Source: Cephalopachus bancanus (lineage: Eukaryota > Chordata > Mammalia > Primates > Tarsiidae). Taken from it: a stretch of 64,000 bases of DNA. Shown piece after piece: positions 11,872 to 24,285 of the stretch. Location: NCBI GenBank assembly GCA_027257055.1, contig JAPVLO010000233.1, positions 2,108,001-2,172,000 of the forward strand, read 5' to 3'. The notes beneath the pieces were generated by a model. That model saw nothing but the letters and a program-made list of their open reading frames with translations, searched no databases and had not been told where the DNA came from. The first letter of the stretch is position 1. Each line of letters starts with the position of its first letter. Position numbers and translations under genes: made by a program.

Positions 11872-12145
11872 TTCTTTTTTTTTGAGCTGGAGTCTCACTC
11901 TGTCACCTAGCCTGGAGTGCAGTGGCACACTCCTGGCCACCACAGAAGGTAATCCTTCTGCCTCAGTTTTCCAAGAAGCTGGAAGTACAGGTGCACACTA
12001 CCACACCCGGCTAATTTTTTGATTTATTGTAGAGATAAGATCTCACCAAGTTGCCCGGGCTGGTCTCGAACCCTTGGGCTCAGGCAATCCACTCACCTTG
12101 GCCTCCCAAAGTGGGGGATTACAGGCTGAGCCACCGATCCCCTCC
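11872..12145 (-). mobile_element. Alu dimer, second of a tandem pair
   Basis: Same orientation as the preceding Alu, bounded by ATCATGGGGATTTC and GATCATGGGAATTT. Confidence 0.92.
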
Positions 12146-12277
12146 GATCATGGGAATTTTTAATTCTACAAATAACTGTTAAGGAAAAAAAAACCAATTT
12201 CCATCAATACATTTATTTTAATCTTGGTAGGGCAGCATGCCTGGGTCATGATCTCTTTTTGACAAATATCAAAAATC

Positions 12278-12572
12278 AAACTGGACACGGTGACTCCCGT
12301 CTATAATCCCAAACTGGGAGGCTAAGGCGGGAGGATTGCCTGAGCCCAGGAGTTTGAGACCAGCCTGGGCAGTGTAGCAAGACCCTGTCTCTACAACAAA
12401 TACAAAAATTAGCCATGTGTGGCGCATACCTAGAGTCACCGTTACTCAGGAGGCTGAGGTGGGAGGATCACTTGAGCCCAGGAGGTCGAGACTGTGGTGA
12501 GCTGGGATAGCGCCGCTGCCCTTCAGCCTGGGCGACAGAGTGAGACCTTGACTCAAGGAAAAAAAAAGAAAG
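12278..12572 (+). mobile_element. Alu dimer
   Basis: CTGGACACGGTGACTCCCG onward; left-arm core slightly deleted; A tail at 12559-12572. Confidence 0.9.
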
Positions 12573-12852
12573 AATGCTTTGCAAGACCCAATTTCAGAAT
12601 GACAGACAAGTCAAGGAACAGAGGCGGTTTGAGGCTGAACTTACGGGAGGGAGTCCACAGCACCCACTGTGTGAGCCCCGGCAGGTCTGAAGAGGGAGTC
12701 TGGGCTTGTCTGCCATCTCTCTCTCCCCTTTTCTTGGTGCCAGTGTCACTCCTGCCCTCAGTTTTCTCCCAGCCCTCCCCCTCCCCTCCCACTCCAGGAA
12801 GTGTCCCCTCCTCTCCTGGAGCTATAATTGTCTTGAGTGCCACACCCATTCT

Positions 12853-13150
12853 TTTTTTTTTTTTTTTTTTTTTAGTCAGAATCTCACTCTGTCGCCCAGA
12901 CTGGAGTGCAGTGGCCACACCTGGCCGCCGCACCTCGACCTGCTGGGCTCCGGCGATCCTTCCGCCTCAGCCTTCCGAGTAGCCAGAATTACAGGCATGC
13001 GCTACCACGCCCGGCTGATGTTTTGATTTATTGTAGAGATGAGGTCTCGCCAAGTTGCCCAGGCAGGTCTTGAACTCGCGGGCTCAGGCAATCCACTCAC
13101 CTCAGCCTCCCAAAAGCGCGGGATTACAGACTGAGCCACTGAGCCCGGCC
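12853..13150 (-). mobile_element. Alu dimer with target-site duplication
   Basis: CACACCCATTCTT occurs at both edges (about 12841 and 13151), a clean insertion signature. Confidence 0.94.
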
Positions 13151-13159
13151 CACACCCAT

Positions 13160-14124
13160 TCTTAGAATAACCTTTCCCTGCACCGAATCCCCCTCTGCCC
13201 ACCTTTGGAAAATCCTAGAAAGCTGGTGGCAAATGTGTCACATGCCTGCACTGACGACTGCCTCCCCACTGCAGAGCACCGATCATGATTGTCACAGACA
13301 GGCTCGCAGGGTACAGATGGGAACAATCCCGGCCTCAGGCGACTTCTAGTCTGGGGGAAGGAAGCTGGCGGGAATTCAGACGGAGCAAGGTAGAGCGTTC
13401 TAGAAAGGCACCGAGTTTAACTGTGGGTGAGCAGGTGTGGTGAGGAGCCAATGTGCAGACAAGGAAGGCTTCCTGGAGGAGGCAGGGACTGAGCTAATCG
13501 CCAAAGACGTGCTGCATGGACAGTTTGGAGAACAGACTTGCAGGTCTTCCAAGAGAGCTGTCTTCATGGTGCAGGGAACAAGGCAGAAGGACTGGTGACA
13601 AATTTCAGAGCTTGCCTATTGTCACTCTGTCCCTGGCTCATGCAACCAGCTTTGCGGTCTCCAGGGAATCTACCTAAAGATGCAGCCAACACCCTACCAG
13701 AGCTCCAACAGACACAACCAGACAGAGAGCAAAGATTCCAAAGGCCTGACCTGGAATTAAAAATCAAACCACATCCGGAGTCCCCAGTGAGTTTGCTGCT
13801 TGCCTTGGGTCGCCCTCCTGGGACTTCAGGCCAGCTGGGTCCTTCAGGACTGACTCAGGATGGAAGGGGAAGGCGGGGAAGTGGGGAGAGAGGTCGAGAA
13901 ACCTCCCCTTGGGCAAACCACTTCCTCTCTGGGCCTTGGTTTCCTTATCTGTAATATCAGAGAGCTGGCCCTGCCGGCTCGGGCAGACTGTCTGTCTTCT
14001 GTTTCTTTCCTGTCTCACTTCAAGGTTTCCTCTTCTTGCGATGAGACAGGACAGTGTCCCAACTCCTGGAAGCCCCTGCCCACGATCGCCTTCCCTCCTC
14101 TCCCCTGACCTTCCCCAGTCCTGT
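13160..14124. other. Intergenic with a MIR core
   Basis: Single-copy-looking apart from the MIR core near 13.9 kb. The 138-codon plus frame at 13538-13954 has no recognisable domain. Confidence 0.45.
13888..13962 (+). repeat. MIR core fragment
   Basis: GGGCAAACCACTTCCTCTCT then GGGCCTTGGTTTCCTTATCT match the conserved MIR core. Both ends have faded. Confidence 0.55.
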
Positions 14125-14385
14125 GCTTTATTCTTTTTCTTTTTTTATTGTAAAGATGTGGGGTACAATCCAGGGTGAGGTATACAAACGTGGATGAGGC
14201 CGGTACCCTTGTGGATGAGGTGTGCCCCTCCCTCCCCTGGCAGTTTCCCTCAACGGCCAATCCCACCCCCTCTCCCCTGGCAGTTTCCCACTACTGCCCA
14301 TCCCTTTCTTATAGTATTATGATAATTGTTCAAGGTCCGCTTAGAGTGAGAACGAATGGCACTTTGTTCTCTGTTTTTGGCCTTT
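14125..14385 (-). mobile_element. Possible L1 3' UTR fragment
   Basis: ATTGTAAAGATGTGGGGTAC and GTGAGAACGAATGGCACTTT resemble an antisense L1 3' UTR. A CCCTCCCCTGGCAGTTTCCC block appears twice (about 14.23 and 14.27 kb), suggesting a local duplication. Confidence 0.4.
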
Positions 14386-14679
14386 TCTCTTCTCTACCTG
14401 GGCCTTACACGACAAAGCAGCCCAGACAGGGTTGCCAGAGCCAGTGTGACTTTGGGCAGGTTTTTGAGGTTTCCCTCCCTCCCCTGGCTGGCTCCCAGGA
14501 GACATTCACCCATGCAGAGACAGGAAATGGGGCGTTCAGGCTGTCTGCTTAGCACTCGGACAGGAAGAAAACACCTGGCTTGCAAAGGGAAACTTAGAAT
14601 CTCTGAAAGAAAGTTCCACAGACCTGTGTTTATAAAATCTTTGTGTGTGTGTGTGTCAATTTAAGACTCCAAGGAAATC

Positions 14680-14958
14680 TGGGTGCGGTGGCACACACCC
14701 GTCATCCCAGCACTTTGGGATCCGAGACAGGAGGTTCGCTTGAGCCCAGGAATCGAGACCAGCCTGGGCAACATAGTGAGACCGCATCTCTTCAAAAAAT
14801 AAAAAAATTAGCTGGGTGTGGTGGTGGGCCTATAGTCCCAGCTACCTGGGAGGGTGAGGTGGAAGGATTACCTGAGCCCAGGAGGTTGAGGCTGCGGTGA
14901 ACCATGATCGTGCCACTGCATTTCAGCCTGGGTGACAGAGTGAGAGATTCAGTCTCAA
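14680..14958 (+). mobile_element. Alu dimer
   Basis: GGGTGCGGTGGCACACACC to AGTCTCAAAC, full dimer. Confidence 0.92.
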
Positions 14959-15218
14959 ACAAACACAGAAGTTGTGGGGTGGGGGAACCTCCAAGGAGGC
15001 GCTCACCATGCTTGCTGCAAGAGAGAAGCAAATGTCACCCAGGCAGCACCTGTTGCTTAGGGCCTAGCATGTAGCACACCGTAGCGGTTTATAAATGAGA
15101 GAACAAAATATTGTTTCAAAGCACATGTCAACATCTTGGAACCTCTGGCCAGGAAGTGGGCTTCTTAAGCTATACTCTGCACCGTAAGAGAGGTAAAACA
15201 ATGCTATGTATATGAAAT

Positions 15219-15794
15219 GCGAGGGGGGGACAAAAAAAAAACCCTGGAATTATCTTTTATAGGGTGGACTCCTTGTAGTCCAGGCTTTCCCCGCTAGGTG
15301 AGTGTTCCAGGAACCCGTCATCGTCCGTGGACCAGCTGGCGTTGATGGGAGAATCTGCGTTCAGCTTCAGTGAATTTTTTTGGGGGGGGAGATTTTTTCA
15401 ACCCATTTGCCCACTTCGCGGCTGATTTATGAGTGCACTTGGCCACCCTGCACTGAGTGTTCAGCAGTTTTTGCCAAAAATGACATGACCCCTGTGCCCC
15501 CCCTCCCTATTCACCCACTCTTGCTCTGAGCGACTTTTATTTCCCCAGATGAAAAAAGTTCTCAAAGAGAAACATTTTGCCAATGTGGAAGAGGTGAAAC
15601 TAAAAATAGCAGAAGCACTCCAAGGCATCAAGATGGCAAGTTCAAAAACTGTTTTGGGCAGTGGGAAAAGTATCTCAATAGGTGGATTGTATCCAACAGG
15701 GAGTACTTTGAAGGTTCCTGAAGTTTAAACATGGCAAGAATAAATACACATTTTTAAATAAACAAATTCCGGAGTTTTTTGGGGTCCCCCTCAT
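15219..15794 (+). mobile_element. Mariner deletion derivative, copy 1
   Basis: About 576 bp bounded by inverted termini of the form GAGGGGGGACxxAAAA...CCCTGGAATT and AATTCCGG...GGGGTCCCCCTC. The right part retains the 3' end of a mariner transposase frame (MKKVLKEKHFANVEEVK-like) followed by a stop. The catalytic centre is absent or unreadable. Two relatives of similar length lie at 19.35 and 57.8 kb. Confidence 0.75.
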
Positions 15795-15891
15795 ATATAT
15801 CCCTTGGGTCTTTGTGCTGGAAGCTTCCTCTCTGTCTTCACTCCCCTGAGCAGTTCCTAAGGAACTCTGACAACACACCTGTCGGGACCCT

Positions 15892-16482
15892 TGTGAAGAA
15901 GTAGACCCCGCCCATCGTAACTCAACCATGCATAGTGGGCCCAACTGACACTGGTTACTCAGTGCAGGTTAGACATAGACAGACACAGTTCTTGTAGGCG
16001 CTTTAACTTAAAACAGGGTCAGTGTCCGGACATCTTTCTTATCTGTACACGACCTTACAGCCAACCGACCAGACACTGACCATTTTGTGGGCTGGAGTGT
16101 GGATCTACCACTGCACCAAATCACAGAAACAACAGGGAATCCCCCAAAACAGACATGATATCCTAAGAAAAGCTCAAGGCTAGTTAGGCAGTAGCTTGCA
16201 TTAGTTAGAAGGTCCTTGTGACCTTAGAAGGTGGAGAGATGGGCATCAAAACTTGAGGCCAGACACCTGCAACCCAGCCCTCTTAGCTCACAGTTTGTTT
16301 AATCATGGTTGTAAAAGTATATAATGCTTCTTGTCAAAGGCAAGCACGTGTCCTTTCTCTGAAGACTCCCATGGCCTTTAGGCATGTCTCTCTGTCTAAT
16401 AAATTCTGTCTTAAACTATATTCTGGATTTGCTCTGAAATTCTTTTCCGTGGCGAGTCAAAAGAACCCACGGAGTGTCACAT
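15892..16482 (+). mobile_element. LTR-like fragment
   Basis: Begins TGTGAAGAAGTAGACCCC, has a TATA-like TATATAATGC near 16317 and AATAAA near 16399. It ends about 80 bases later near AAGAACCCACGGAGTGTCACA. The order fits a solo LTR of a gammaretrovirus-like element inserted next to a mariner derivative. No internal retroviral sequence or clear target duplication is visible. Confidence 0.45.
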
Positions 16483-17123
16483 CGCACCCCCCCCCCGGCA
16501 TCACAACGGCCCCCGTGTTGACGTTGTCTCCCTTCATTCATTCTCTCTGCCTCTCCTCTGCAAGATCTCATTTTCCTCTGTCTCCCCGCGAACAGACTGC
16601 AGGCAGAAGCCCCCTCCCCACCCCAAGAGCCTCTCCCTCTAAGGGGAACGGGAATCTTGAAATGAAGTGTGACAAATAGATCTATTTTTCTCCTCTGAGT
16701 TCGTCCTGATCTCTCCCTGCATGAAACTCCCTCGGCACCGGAGCTCTGTGGCGCTCACTCGACATTTTAATTTAACTTACTTTTAATCTCTTTAATGGAC
16801 CTGTTCCATCTTCCCCATCGCACCACAAGTTGCTTGAGAATGTCGGCCAGGTATGTGGTCTGTCACCCTGGCATACCTGTTTCCGTGTTGAATCCATGGT
16901 CAGTGATTCCCTTTTAAATTTTGTATTTGGGCTGACTAATGACACAAGTAAAACATGCTCACTGTAGGATTACAGTTTATTGGCAGAGTAAATCAGCAGA
17001 GGCAAGACGAAATTAAAGAAATGCAAATGTCTGAAATGGAAAAGATGCTTATACGTGGATTCAGTGAGGACAAATTAATTAAAATTTATAAAATGCTATG
17101 CAGACATGATTGTAGAAAAGCAG
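16483..17123. other. Intergenic, nothing recognised
   Basis: Starts with a C run (16486-16497), then AT-rich DNA. No gene or repeat that I can name. Confidence 0.45.
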
Positions 17124-17412
17124 GCGGGGATTCGGGTGCAGTGGTGGCTCGTACCTGTCATCACAGCACTTTGGGAGTCTGAGGCAGGAAGATTGAGTCC
17201 AGGCATTCGAGACAAGCCTAGGCAACATGGTAAAAACCTCATCTCTATAAAAAAAATTTTAAATGAGCTGGGCGTGCTCCTGTAGTCCCAGCTACCTAAG
17301 AGGCTGAGGTGGGAGGATCACTTGAGCCCAGGAATTTGGGGTTACAGTGAGCTATGATCAAGCTGCTGCACTCCGGCCTAGGAGACAGAGCCAGACCCTG
17401 TTTCTAAAAATA
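17124..17412 (+). mobile_element. Alu dimer, old
   Basis: GGGTGCAGTGGTGGCTCGTA onward, diverged, with a gap in the right-arm head. Confidence 0.88.
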
Positions 17413-18167
17413 AGAAACATACAGAAGTAAATATGCCTGTCTGCTCCCTGGATGTAGCCAACACTCCTCTCGGGGTGCCTTTGGTTGGTAATTGCCATCG
17501 ATAAACTTTATTTGTTGCATAAATTTATTTGGCTTTCCTGCATTCTAATTAACCTCCTCCGAGAGAGACTTTGCTGTTATCAAGTCTCTCTTCCGTTCAA
17601 AATATTCAGCGTGTTCTGCCTGCTCATTGTTGAAATGTGCCACAGTTATTTACACAACACCCCTCTGATGAGTGTCTAAGCCATGCAAAATATTCTGCCA
17701 TCATCAGCCACTCTGCTCACCACACACGTGCTCCCGGCTGGTCTCCAAGGTCTGCGCCCAAGCCGGTGTCACTGACGAGCCCCTCCACGTCCCGCCCCAC
17801 CCACGTGACCCTCCGCAACAGGGCTCCTGTACTCAAGCCCACTCTCCCCGTGCCTCACCCCTTCCCCTCCTGGTCATCACTGAAGGGACCCTTTCTCCCA
17901 TGGGCTCTGCATTGACTAGTCCGTGAGGGTCCCCTCTCAGACTCCTAAAAGGTGTCCCATCAGGTGGCACTCACTGCCTGGAGACTCTTGGCGTATCTCT
18001 AGTTTCTTCAATTCCATTCAAGTTACCTTTGGGCAGGAATGGTGTCCCAGAGTCTCGACAGTTCAAGCACCCAGCCCAGTTTCTCGCTAAATTCAGTCGA
18101 TATATCGCTGGCTGTCATTTAACACGAAATGGATTAAATATTTGGAAGTTCATTGATTGCTTTTTCT
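17413..18167. other. Intergenic, nothing recognised
   Basis: AT-rich start, C-rich middle (17.7-17.95 kb). Short frames only. Confidence 0.45.
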
Positions 18168-18446
18168 TTCTTTTTTTTTTTTTTTTAGTTGGAGTTTCAT
18201 TCTGTCGCCCAGGCTGGAGTGCCACACTGCAGCCTCGACCTGATGGGCTCAGGCGATCCTTCCACCTCAGCCTCCCGAGTAGCGGGAAATACAAATGCTT
18301 GCTACCATGCCTGGTTAATCTGTTGATTTTTTTTTTTTTTTTTTGGTAGATAAGAAGTCTCACTGTGTTGCCCAGGCTGGTCCCAAATTCCTAGGCTCAA
18401 GCAATCCTCCTGCCTGGGCCTCCCAAAGTAAACCATCGCACCAGGC
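18168..18446 (-). mobile_element. Alu dimer
   Basis: Two T runs (start and middle linker) and both arms, ending GCACCAGGCC. Confidence 0.9.
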
Positions 18447-18536
18447 CAGTTTACAAAGTTGGTTTTTTTTAAGTGTTCATATTCTCCTGTAGGTTGGGTT
18501 ATCCTACCCAAGTGAAAACAACTCATTGGGAAAAAA

Positions 18537-18838
18537 GGCTGGGCACAGTGACTCAAGTCTGTAATCCTAGCACTTTGGGAGGCTGAGATGATAGGATTGC
18601 CTGAACTCAGGAGTTCGCTACCAGCCTGGGCAACTTGGTGAGACCTCGTCTCTACAATAAATGAAAAAATAAGCTGGACGTGGTAGCATGCACCTGTAGT
18701 TCCAGCTACTTGGGAGGTTGAGGTGGAAGGATCGCCTGAGCCCAGCAGGTCGAGGCTGCGGTGGCCGTGAGCGTGTCGCTGCACTCCAGCCTAGACGACA
18801 GAGTGAGAACCTGACTCAGAAAAAGAAAAAGAAAAACA
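18537..18838 (+). mobile_element. Alu dimer
   Basis: AGGCTGGGCACAGTGACTCA to an AAAAAGAAAAAGAAAAAC tail. Confidence 0.93.
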
Positions 18839-19352
18839 AATTGGACAGCGCGAAGACGTATTTTTTAAATTTTTAAGAAGCGTGGATGTCACCTCCAATC
18901 TCAGGTCCTCCAATTCTTTTTCAACGAAAGCATCTCCATCACTGAAGAGTCATGCGTTGTAAATTCCCCGGGTGTGTGTTCTGCAGCAACCGTTTTGGCA
19001 GGCGGGCGAAGGAGTTGGAGAAGAGAGACCAGCATGGCAGTGCCGCCATGCTTGGCAAAGCCCCCGAGTCACCACCTCACACGGGATGACTCCTCTGCCC
19101 CCAGATGGAGAAGGTCCCCAAGCATAACCACCTACTACCCTCTATCTGTCATCCAGGGAAATTTCTGCTGCCTCTAACCCTGGCCAGCCTGAGCACTGCT
19201 GGCTGCAGATGCTCAAGAAAGTGCTGGAAAGGGGCAAAGAGGAAAATGCAAAGCACCACCCCGAGAGAGCCACTAACGGTAGTTCAGAGAGTTTTCCAAC
19301 TACTACATGTGTGTATGTGTACACACAACCCCCACACTTGGATCTCATGCTA
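18839..19352. other. Intergenic, nothing recognised
   Basis: Flank of mariner copy 2; short TG-rich patch at about 19310-19325. Confidence 0.45.
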
Positions 19353-19884
19353 TACGAGGGAGGATCCCCAGAAAACCAGAATTATCTTTTGGGGGGCGAG
19401 CCCCTTGGAGTACCCTCGGAATTTGTTCCTCTGGATCCAACGGTCAACCAAAGTTTGTATCTGAAAGTTCGGAGAAGGTTGCACCATGATCTGTGGAAGA
19501 AACGTCCCAAGTTCTGGCAAACAGGTGACTGTGGCAGCGCACCTGCCCACACAGCACTGAGTGTTCAGCCACGACCAAACACGGCATGACCCCCGTGCCC
19601 CACCCTCCCTAGAAACCTAATCTCACCCCAAGCAACTTTTTTTAATTTCCTCAGATGAAAAAAAGTCCTCAGATGGCAATGTTTTGCCAATGTGGAAGAG
19701 GTGAAACAAAAAAACGGCAGAAGCACTAAAAGGCATCAAGACGGACAAGTTCAAAAACTGTTTTGAGCAGTGGAAAAAGCATCTTCAATTGGTGTATTGC
19801 ATCAAACAGAGAGTACTTTGAAGGTGACTGAAGTTTATACAATTTTTACAAATAAATTCCAGGTTTCTTTGGGTTCCCCTCCTA
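19353..19884 (+). mobile_element. Mariner deletion derivative, copy 2
   Basis: About 532 bp. Termini are CGAGGGAGGATCCCCAGAAA and, inverted, the TTTCTTTGGGTTCCCCTCCTA end, with TA at the borders. A decayed DxAPAHTALSV-like stretch near 19.54 kb and a C-terminal transposase remnant near 19.65-19.83 kb match copies 1 and 3. Not capable of coding a transposase. Confidence 0.75.
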
Positions 19885-20235
19885 TGGACAACCTGAGAAG
19901 TTGTGCAGGTTAAGTTACAAGCGAGGCCTCTGGGGTCTGACTCTCCCCACCTCTGGGTCTGAGCTTGGCCCTACCGCACGTAGACTCTGTAGGCTTGAAC
20001 AAAGAAGTGAACACACATTCTCCCACCCGCAAAACTGGAATATAACCGTAGTATTTGCCTGCAGGGATCTTGAATGGAGTGACATGTGTGGAGTGTTCTA
20101 ATCACGCCAACTCTTAGGAAGAACCATGCAACTGCAAACCCTCACAATCACACCCTTCTCCACTCTCCACCTCACCTTTGAACTTCACACTTGGTCATGT
20201 CCATGTTGTTAAATAGTCTTTTTAAATACTATTTT
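19885..20235. other. Intergenic, nothing recognised
   Basis: Between mariner copy 2 and an Alu; no family recognised. Confidence 0.45.
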
Positions 20236-20523
20236 TGGCCTGGCACAGTGGCTCACGTGTGTAATCCCAGCACTTTGGGAGGCTGAGGCTAGCGGATCGC
20301 TTGAACCCAGGGGTTCAAGACCGGCCTAGGCAACATAGTGAGATTCCTCTACAAAAATTCCCCAAATTAGCAGGGCATGGTGGCACGTGCCTGTAGTCCC
20401 AACTACTTGGGTGGCTGAGGCGAAAAGATCACCTGAGCCCAGGAGATCGAGGCTGTGGGGAACCGTAATGGTGCCACTGCACTCCAGCCTGGGCGGCAGA
20501 GTGAGACCCTGATTTTTAAAAAA
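20236..20523 (+). mobile_element. Alu dimer
   Basis: GGCCTGGCACAGTGGCTCAC to GAGACCCTGATTTTTAAAAA. Confidence 0.92.
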
Positions 20524-20679
20524 AAGTTATTTTTATGATTATCCTATTGTCTTTTGCCCTTTTTAACCTAATATTTTATCATGACCATATGTTTTTAAAC
20601 ATTTCTTGAAAATTTAATATATACATATTAATACATATATTTAATATATATATTTTAAATATACCACAGTTATGTTTTA

Positions 20680-21302
<623 letters not shown>

Positions 21303-21549
21303 TGAGAGGCCGACGTGAGAGGATTGCTTGAACTCAGGAGTTCAAGACCAGCCTAGGCAACATAGCGAGATCTTATCTCTACAAAAAAGCAGAAAATGAG
21401 CTGGGCGTGATGGCATCCACCTGGAATCCCAGCTACTCGGAGGCTGAGGCAGGAGGGTGGCCTGAGCCCAGGAGGTCCAGGTTGCAGTGAGTCATGATTG
21501 TGCCACTGCACTCCAGCCTGGGTGACAGAGTGAATGAGACTCGGATTTA

Positions 21550-21550
<1 letters not shown>
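21303..21550 (+). mobile_element. Alu, 5' truncated
   Basis: Begins GAGAGGCCGACGTGAGAGGA in the left arm; its tail is the TG repeat. Confidence 0.9.

Positions 21551-21554
<4 letters not shown>

Positions 21555-21602
<48 letters not shown>
21555..21602. repeat. (TG)n microsatellite
   Basis: 24 uninterrupted TG units at the tail of an Alu and next to an L1 3' end. Likely polymorphic. Confidence 0.95.
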
Positions 21603-21604
<2 letters not shown>

Positions 21605-21659
21605 AATTGGCAAGTCCTTGAGTATTAGAAATTTAATTTTTCCATAAATAAATAAATAC

Positions 21660-22078
21660 GTCAATAAGATTAAAAATAAATTTAATTTTTCTATGTGGTA
21701 CATATACACCAAGAAGTAGTACACAGCCATAAAGAAGGACAAAATTATGGACTTTGCAGCAAGTTGGATGGATTCAGAGTCCATCGTACTCAGTGATCTA
21801 TCACAGACACAAAGAACTGAGTACCACATGTTCTCACTCATAAGTGGATCCCGGACAATTATCACAAGACTATAAGAGCAAGATCAGCAGTCGTGGGGAC
21901 ACTGTGGGGAGTGAGGCGCGTCATGTCACTAAGGGTACCTGGTCCTCAAGGGGAAGGGAGGACCAGTGAGAGGCCCAAACTTCATCTGCACGTCAACCCA
22001 CTCATGTTCCAAATCCTGACATGTACCCCATATCTCTATAGTAAAATGAAGTAAAAGAAAAGAAAAAAAAATTTAATT
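21660..22078 (+). mobile_element. L1 3' end
   Basis: GTGGTACATATACACCAAGA, CAGCCATAAAGAAGGACAAA, CCACATGTTCTCACTCATAA and an A-rich tail at about 22.04-22.07 kb are the 3' end of an L1 in the sense direction, truncated at the 5' side by a TG repeat and an Alu. Confidence 0.85.
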
Positions 22079-22479
22079 TTCCTGTCATGCTTTATTTTGT
22101 ACAGTTTGCGTGATAACTCCTGGTTTCCATTTGCTGCACATCTGATAGGTGCCAAGCCCTGATGCGGTACTGGGATTACAGTCGTTAGCAAAGCAGAACA
22201 AGAACTCCAACCTCAGAGAGCTCACATCGTAGCGTGAGTGTCTGTGTGAGAGTGTAACTTGACAGACAGAACCACCCAGTTCCTGAGATGCCTGTGTGAC
22301 AGTTACTTAAAAATATTTGGCTTAGTAATGCCATCTTCCTATCAGAAAACCACTGCACCTATGTGAATACGGAAAAAGAAAGACCCCAGTGCTTGGACCA
22401 ACAGAGCAAATCAGATAATGCTTTCAAATAAATTGAGTGAAAAAATACTCCTAGAATTTAAAGAGTATGCTTAGTGGGC
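22079..22479. other. Intergenic, nothing recognised
   Basis: AT-rich flank between the L1 3' end and an Alu monomer. Confidence 0.45.
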
Positions 22480-22600
22480 TTGGGCATGGTAGCTCACGAT
22501 TTAGGAGGTCAAGGCGGGAGGATCACTTGAGGCCAGGAGTTTCAGACCAGTCTGAGATATAACATAGGGAGACCCCCATCTCTAAGAAAAAAAAATTAAA
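22480..22600 (+). mobile_element. Alu left monomer
   Basis: GGGCATGGTAGCTCACGATT to ATCTCTAAGAAAAAA, one arm only. Confidence 0.8.
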
Positions 22601-22607
22601 GAGTGTT

Positions 22608-22904
22608 TAGGCCAGGCGTGGTGGCTCATGGTTGTAATCCCAGCACTTTGGGAGGCCGAGGCAGGAGGATAGTTTGAGCCCAATGGTTTGAGACCAGCCT
22701 GGGCAGCATAGCACGACTTTGTCACTACAAAAAAAAAAAAAAATTAGCCAGGCGTTGGTGGTGCACACCTGTAGTCCCAGTTACTTAGGAGGCTGAGGAG
22801 GAAGGATCATCAGAGCCCAGGAGGTCAGAGGCTACAGTGAGCTGTGATCATGCCACTGCACTCCAGCCTGGGCAACAGAGTGAGACCCTGACTCAAAAAA
22901 AAAA
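22608..22904 (+). mobile_element. Alu dimer
   Basis: TTTAGGCCAGGCGTGGTGGC onward, both arms, A tail. AGAGTGTTTA precedes it and AAGTATGTTTA follows it, a possible target duplication. Confidence 0.93.
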
Positions 22905-23420
22905 GTATGTTTAATGGTTATTGCCTCTTTTTCCTTCCAACGACTCTTCTGGGTGCTTCTAAAACCTAATAACCACATATACACCCCACAGCCTGGGACT
23001 GGATAGCGAAGGCAGGAGGACAGGCTTGATGAGGACAGAGAAGTCTGGCGATGCACATGCAGAGGGACTGTCCCCAGGAAGAGCTTTACGGACTGTCTGA
23101 GGCAACAAAGCCAACCCCTCAAGGGATTCCTTTCTCTCCGCGGAGGCAGGAAGGGCCACCAGGACCTTCTTGGGAGCCAGACTGCCCCCACAGCCACCAA
23201 GGCATACGTGTGACCCGAGGGCGAGACAGGCGACCTCCCTCCGAAGCCTTGGCACTTGGAAATGACTGCAGAGCTGGGCACGAAGGGGCATCGTGAGGTG
23301 ACTGTGGTTGTGTTTCCAGCAACAAAGGATAGGGAGTCAGACAGAGATAGAGCCAAGTTGTAGAAAAATAAAGGTCCATTTCTTGTACATTCGAAGGATT
23401 TCACTATGTTTTTTAATTCC
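22905..23420. other. Intergenic, nothing recognised
   Basis: Moderate GC. The 190-codon minus frame at 22832-23404 starts in single-copy sequence and ends inside an Alu, so it is not credible as a gene. Confidence 0.5.
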
Positions 23421-23714
23421 TTTTTTTTTTTTTGAGTTGGAGTCCCACTCTGTCGCCCAGGCTGGAATGCAGTGGCTGCTCCTGGCCACCGCAGCCTCGA
23501 CCTACTGGGCTCCAGCGATCCTTCCGCCTCAGCCTTCCAAGCAGCTGGAACTACAGGCGTGCGCCACTATGCCTGCCTAATTTTTTTGATTTATTGTAGA
23601 GATGAGGTCTCGCCAAGTTGCCCAGGCAAGTCTCGAACCCATGGGCTCAGGCAATCCTCTCACCTCGGCCTTCCAAAGTGCTGGAATTATAGGCATGAGT
23701 CACCATTCCCGGCC
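23421..23714 (-). mobile_element. Alu dimer
   Basis: Poly-T then GAGTTGGAGTCCCACTCTG, with the lineage-typical CAGCCTCGACCTACTGGGC. Confidence 0.93.
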
Positions 23715-23770
23715 GACTGTGTTTTTTTAAAAAGGTATCGCAAAAAAAGAGATCACGTAAACATAAGAAA

Positions 23771-24055
23771 TTTTTTTTTAAAATGGAGTCTCACTTCGTC
23801 GTCCAGACTGGAGTGCAGTGGCACACTCTCAGCCACCACAGCCTCAACCTGCTGGGCTCCGGCAATCCTTCTGCCTCAGCCTTCCAAGTAGCCGGAACTA
23901 CAGGCGCTACCACGCCCAGCTAATTTTTGATTTATTGGAGAGATGAGATCTTGCCAAGTTGCCCAGGCTGGTCTCCAACCTGCGGGCTCAGGCAATCCAC
24001 TCGCCTCAGCCCCCTAAAGTGCCAGGGTGACAGGCTGAGCCACCGAGCCCGGCCA
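23771..24055 (-). mobile_element. Alu dimer
   Basis: GGAGTCTCACTTCGTCGTCC to GAGCCCGGCCAAGC. Confidence 0.92.
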
Positions 24056-24285
24056 AGCATACGAAATTGCATAAGAAATCCCCACAGTTCCTAAGTAGAA
24101 ACTGATAATGCACCCAAAATTTCATAAAATCAGCATAACTCTCAGTTACCTTCTGAGACTATCATTTGGAAGACATGATCTGTTCTGACATTTCTAAGGT
24201 GGAGGCCATCCGTTTGTTCTTCCCTGACTGGCCACACACAAGCACCACATGCAGAAATATCCCCAAAGAGCTCAGATAAAAAACA

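Noticed and set aside
12494..12982. 162-codon plus frame
   Set aside because: Starts in one Alu, crosses single-copy DNA and ends in another Alu; no coding support.
15540..15727. Short open frame resembling a mariner transposase C-terminus as a functional gene
   Set aside because: Only the C-terminal part remains in a roughly 575-bp element; it lacks the DNA-binding and catalytic parts.
18302..18784. 160-codon minus frame
   Set aside because: Mostly antisense Alu translation ([19 protein letters not shown]), as are most frames of 60-140 codons with SVAQAGVQW or similar.
21353..21865. 170-codon minus frame
   Set aside because: Built from L1 3' end, a TG repeat and an Alu; the poly-His run is the microsatellite.
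22832..23404. 190-codon minus frame
   Set aside because: Its C-terminal end is antisense Alu and the rest has no recognisable motif.
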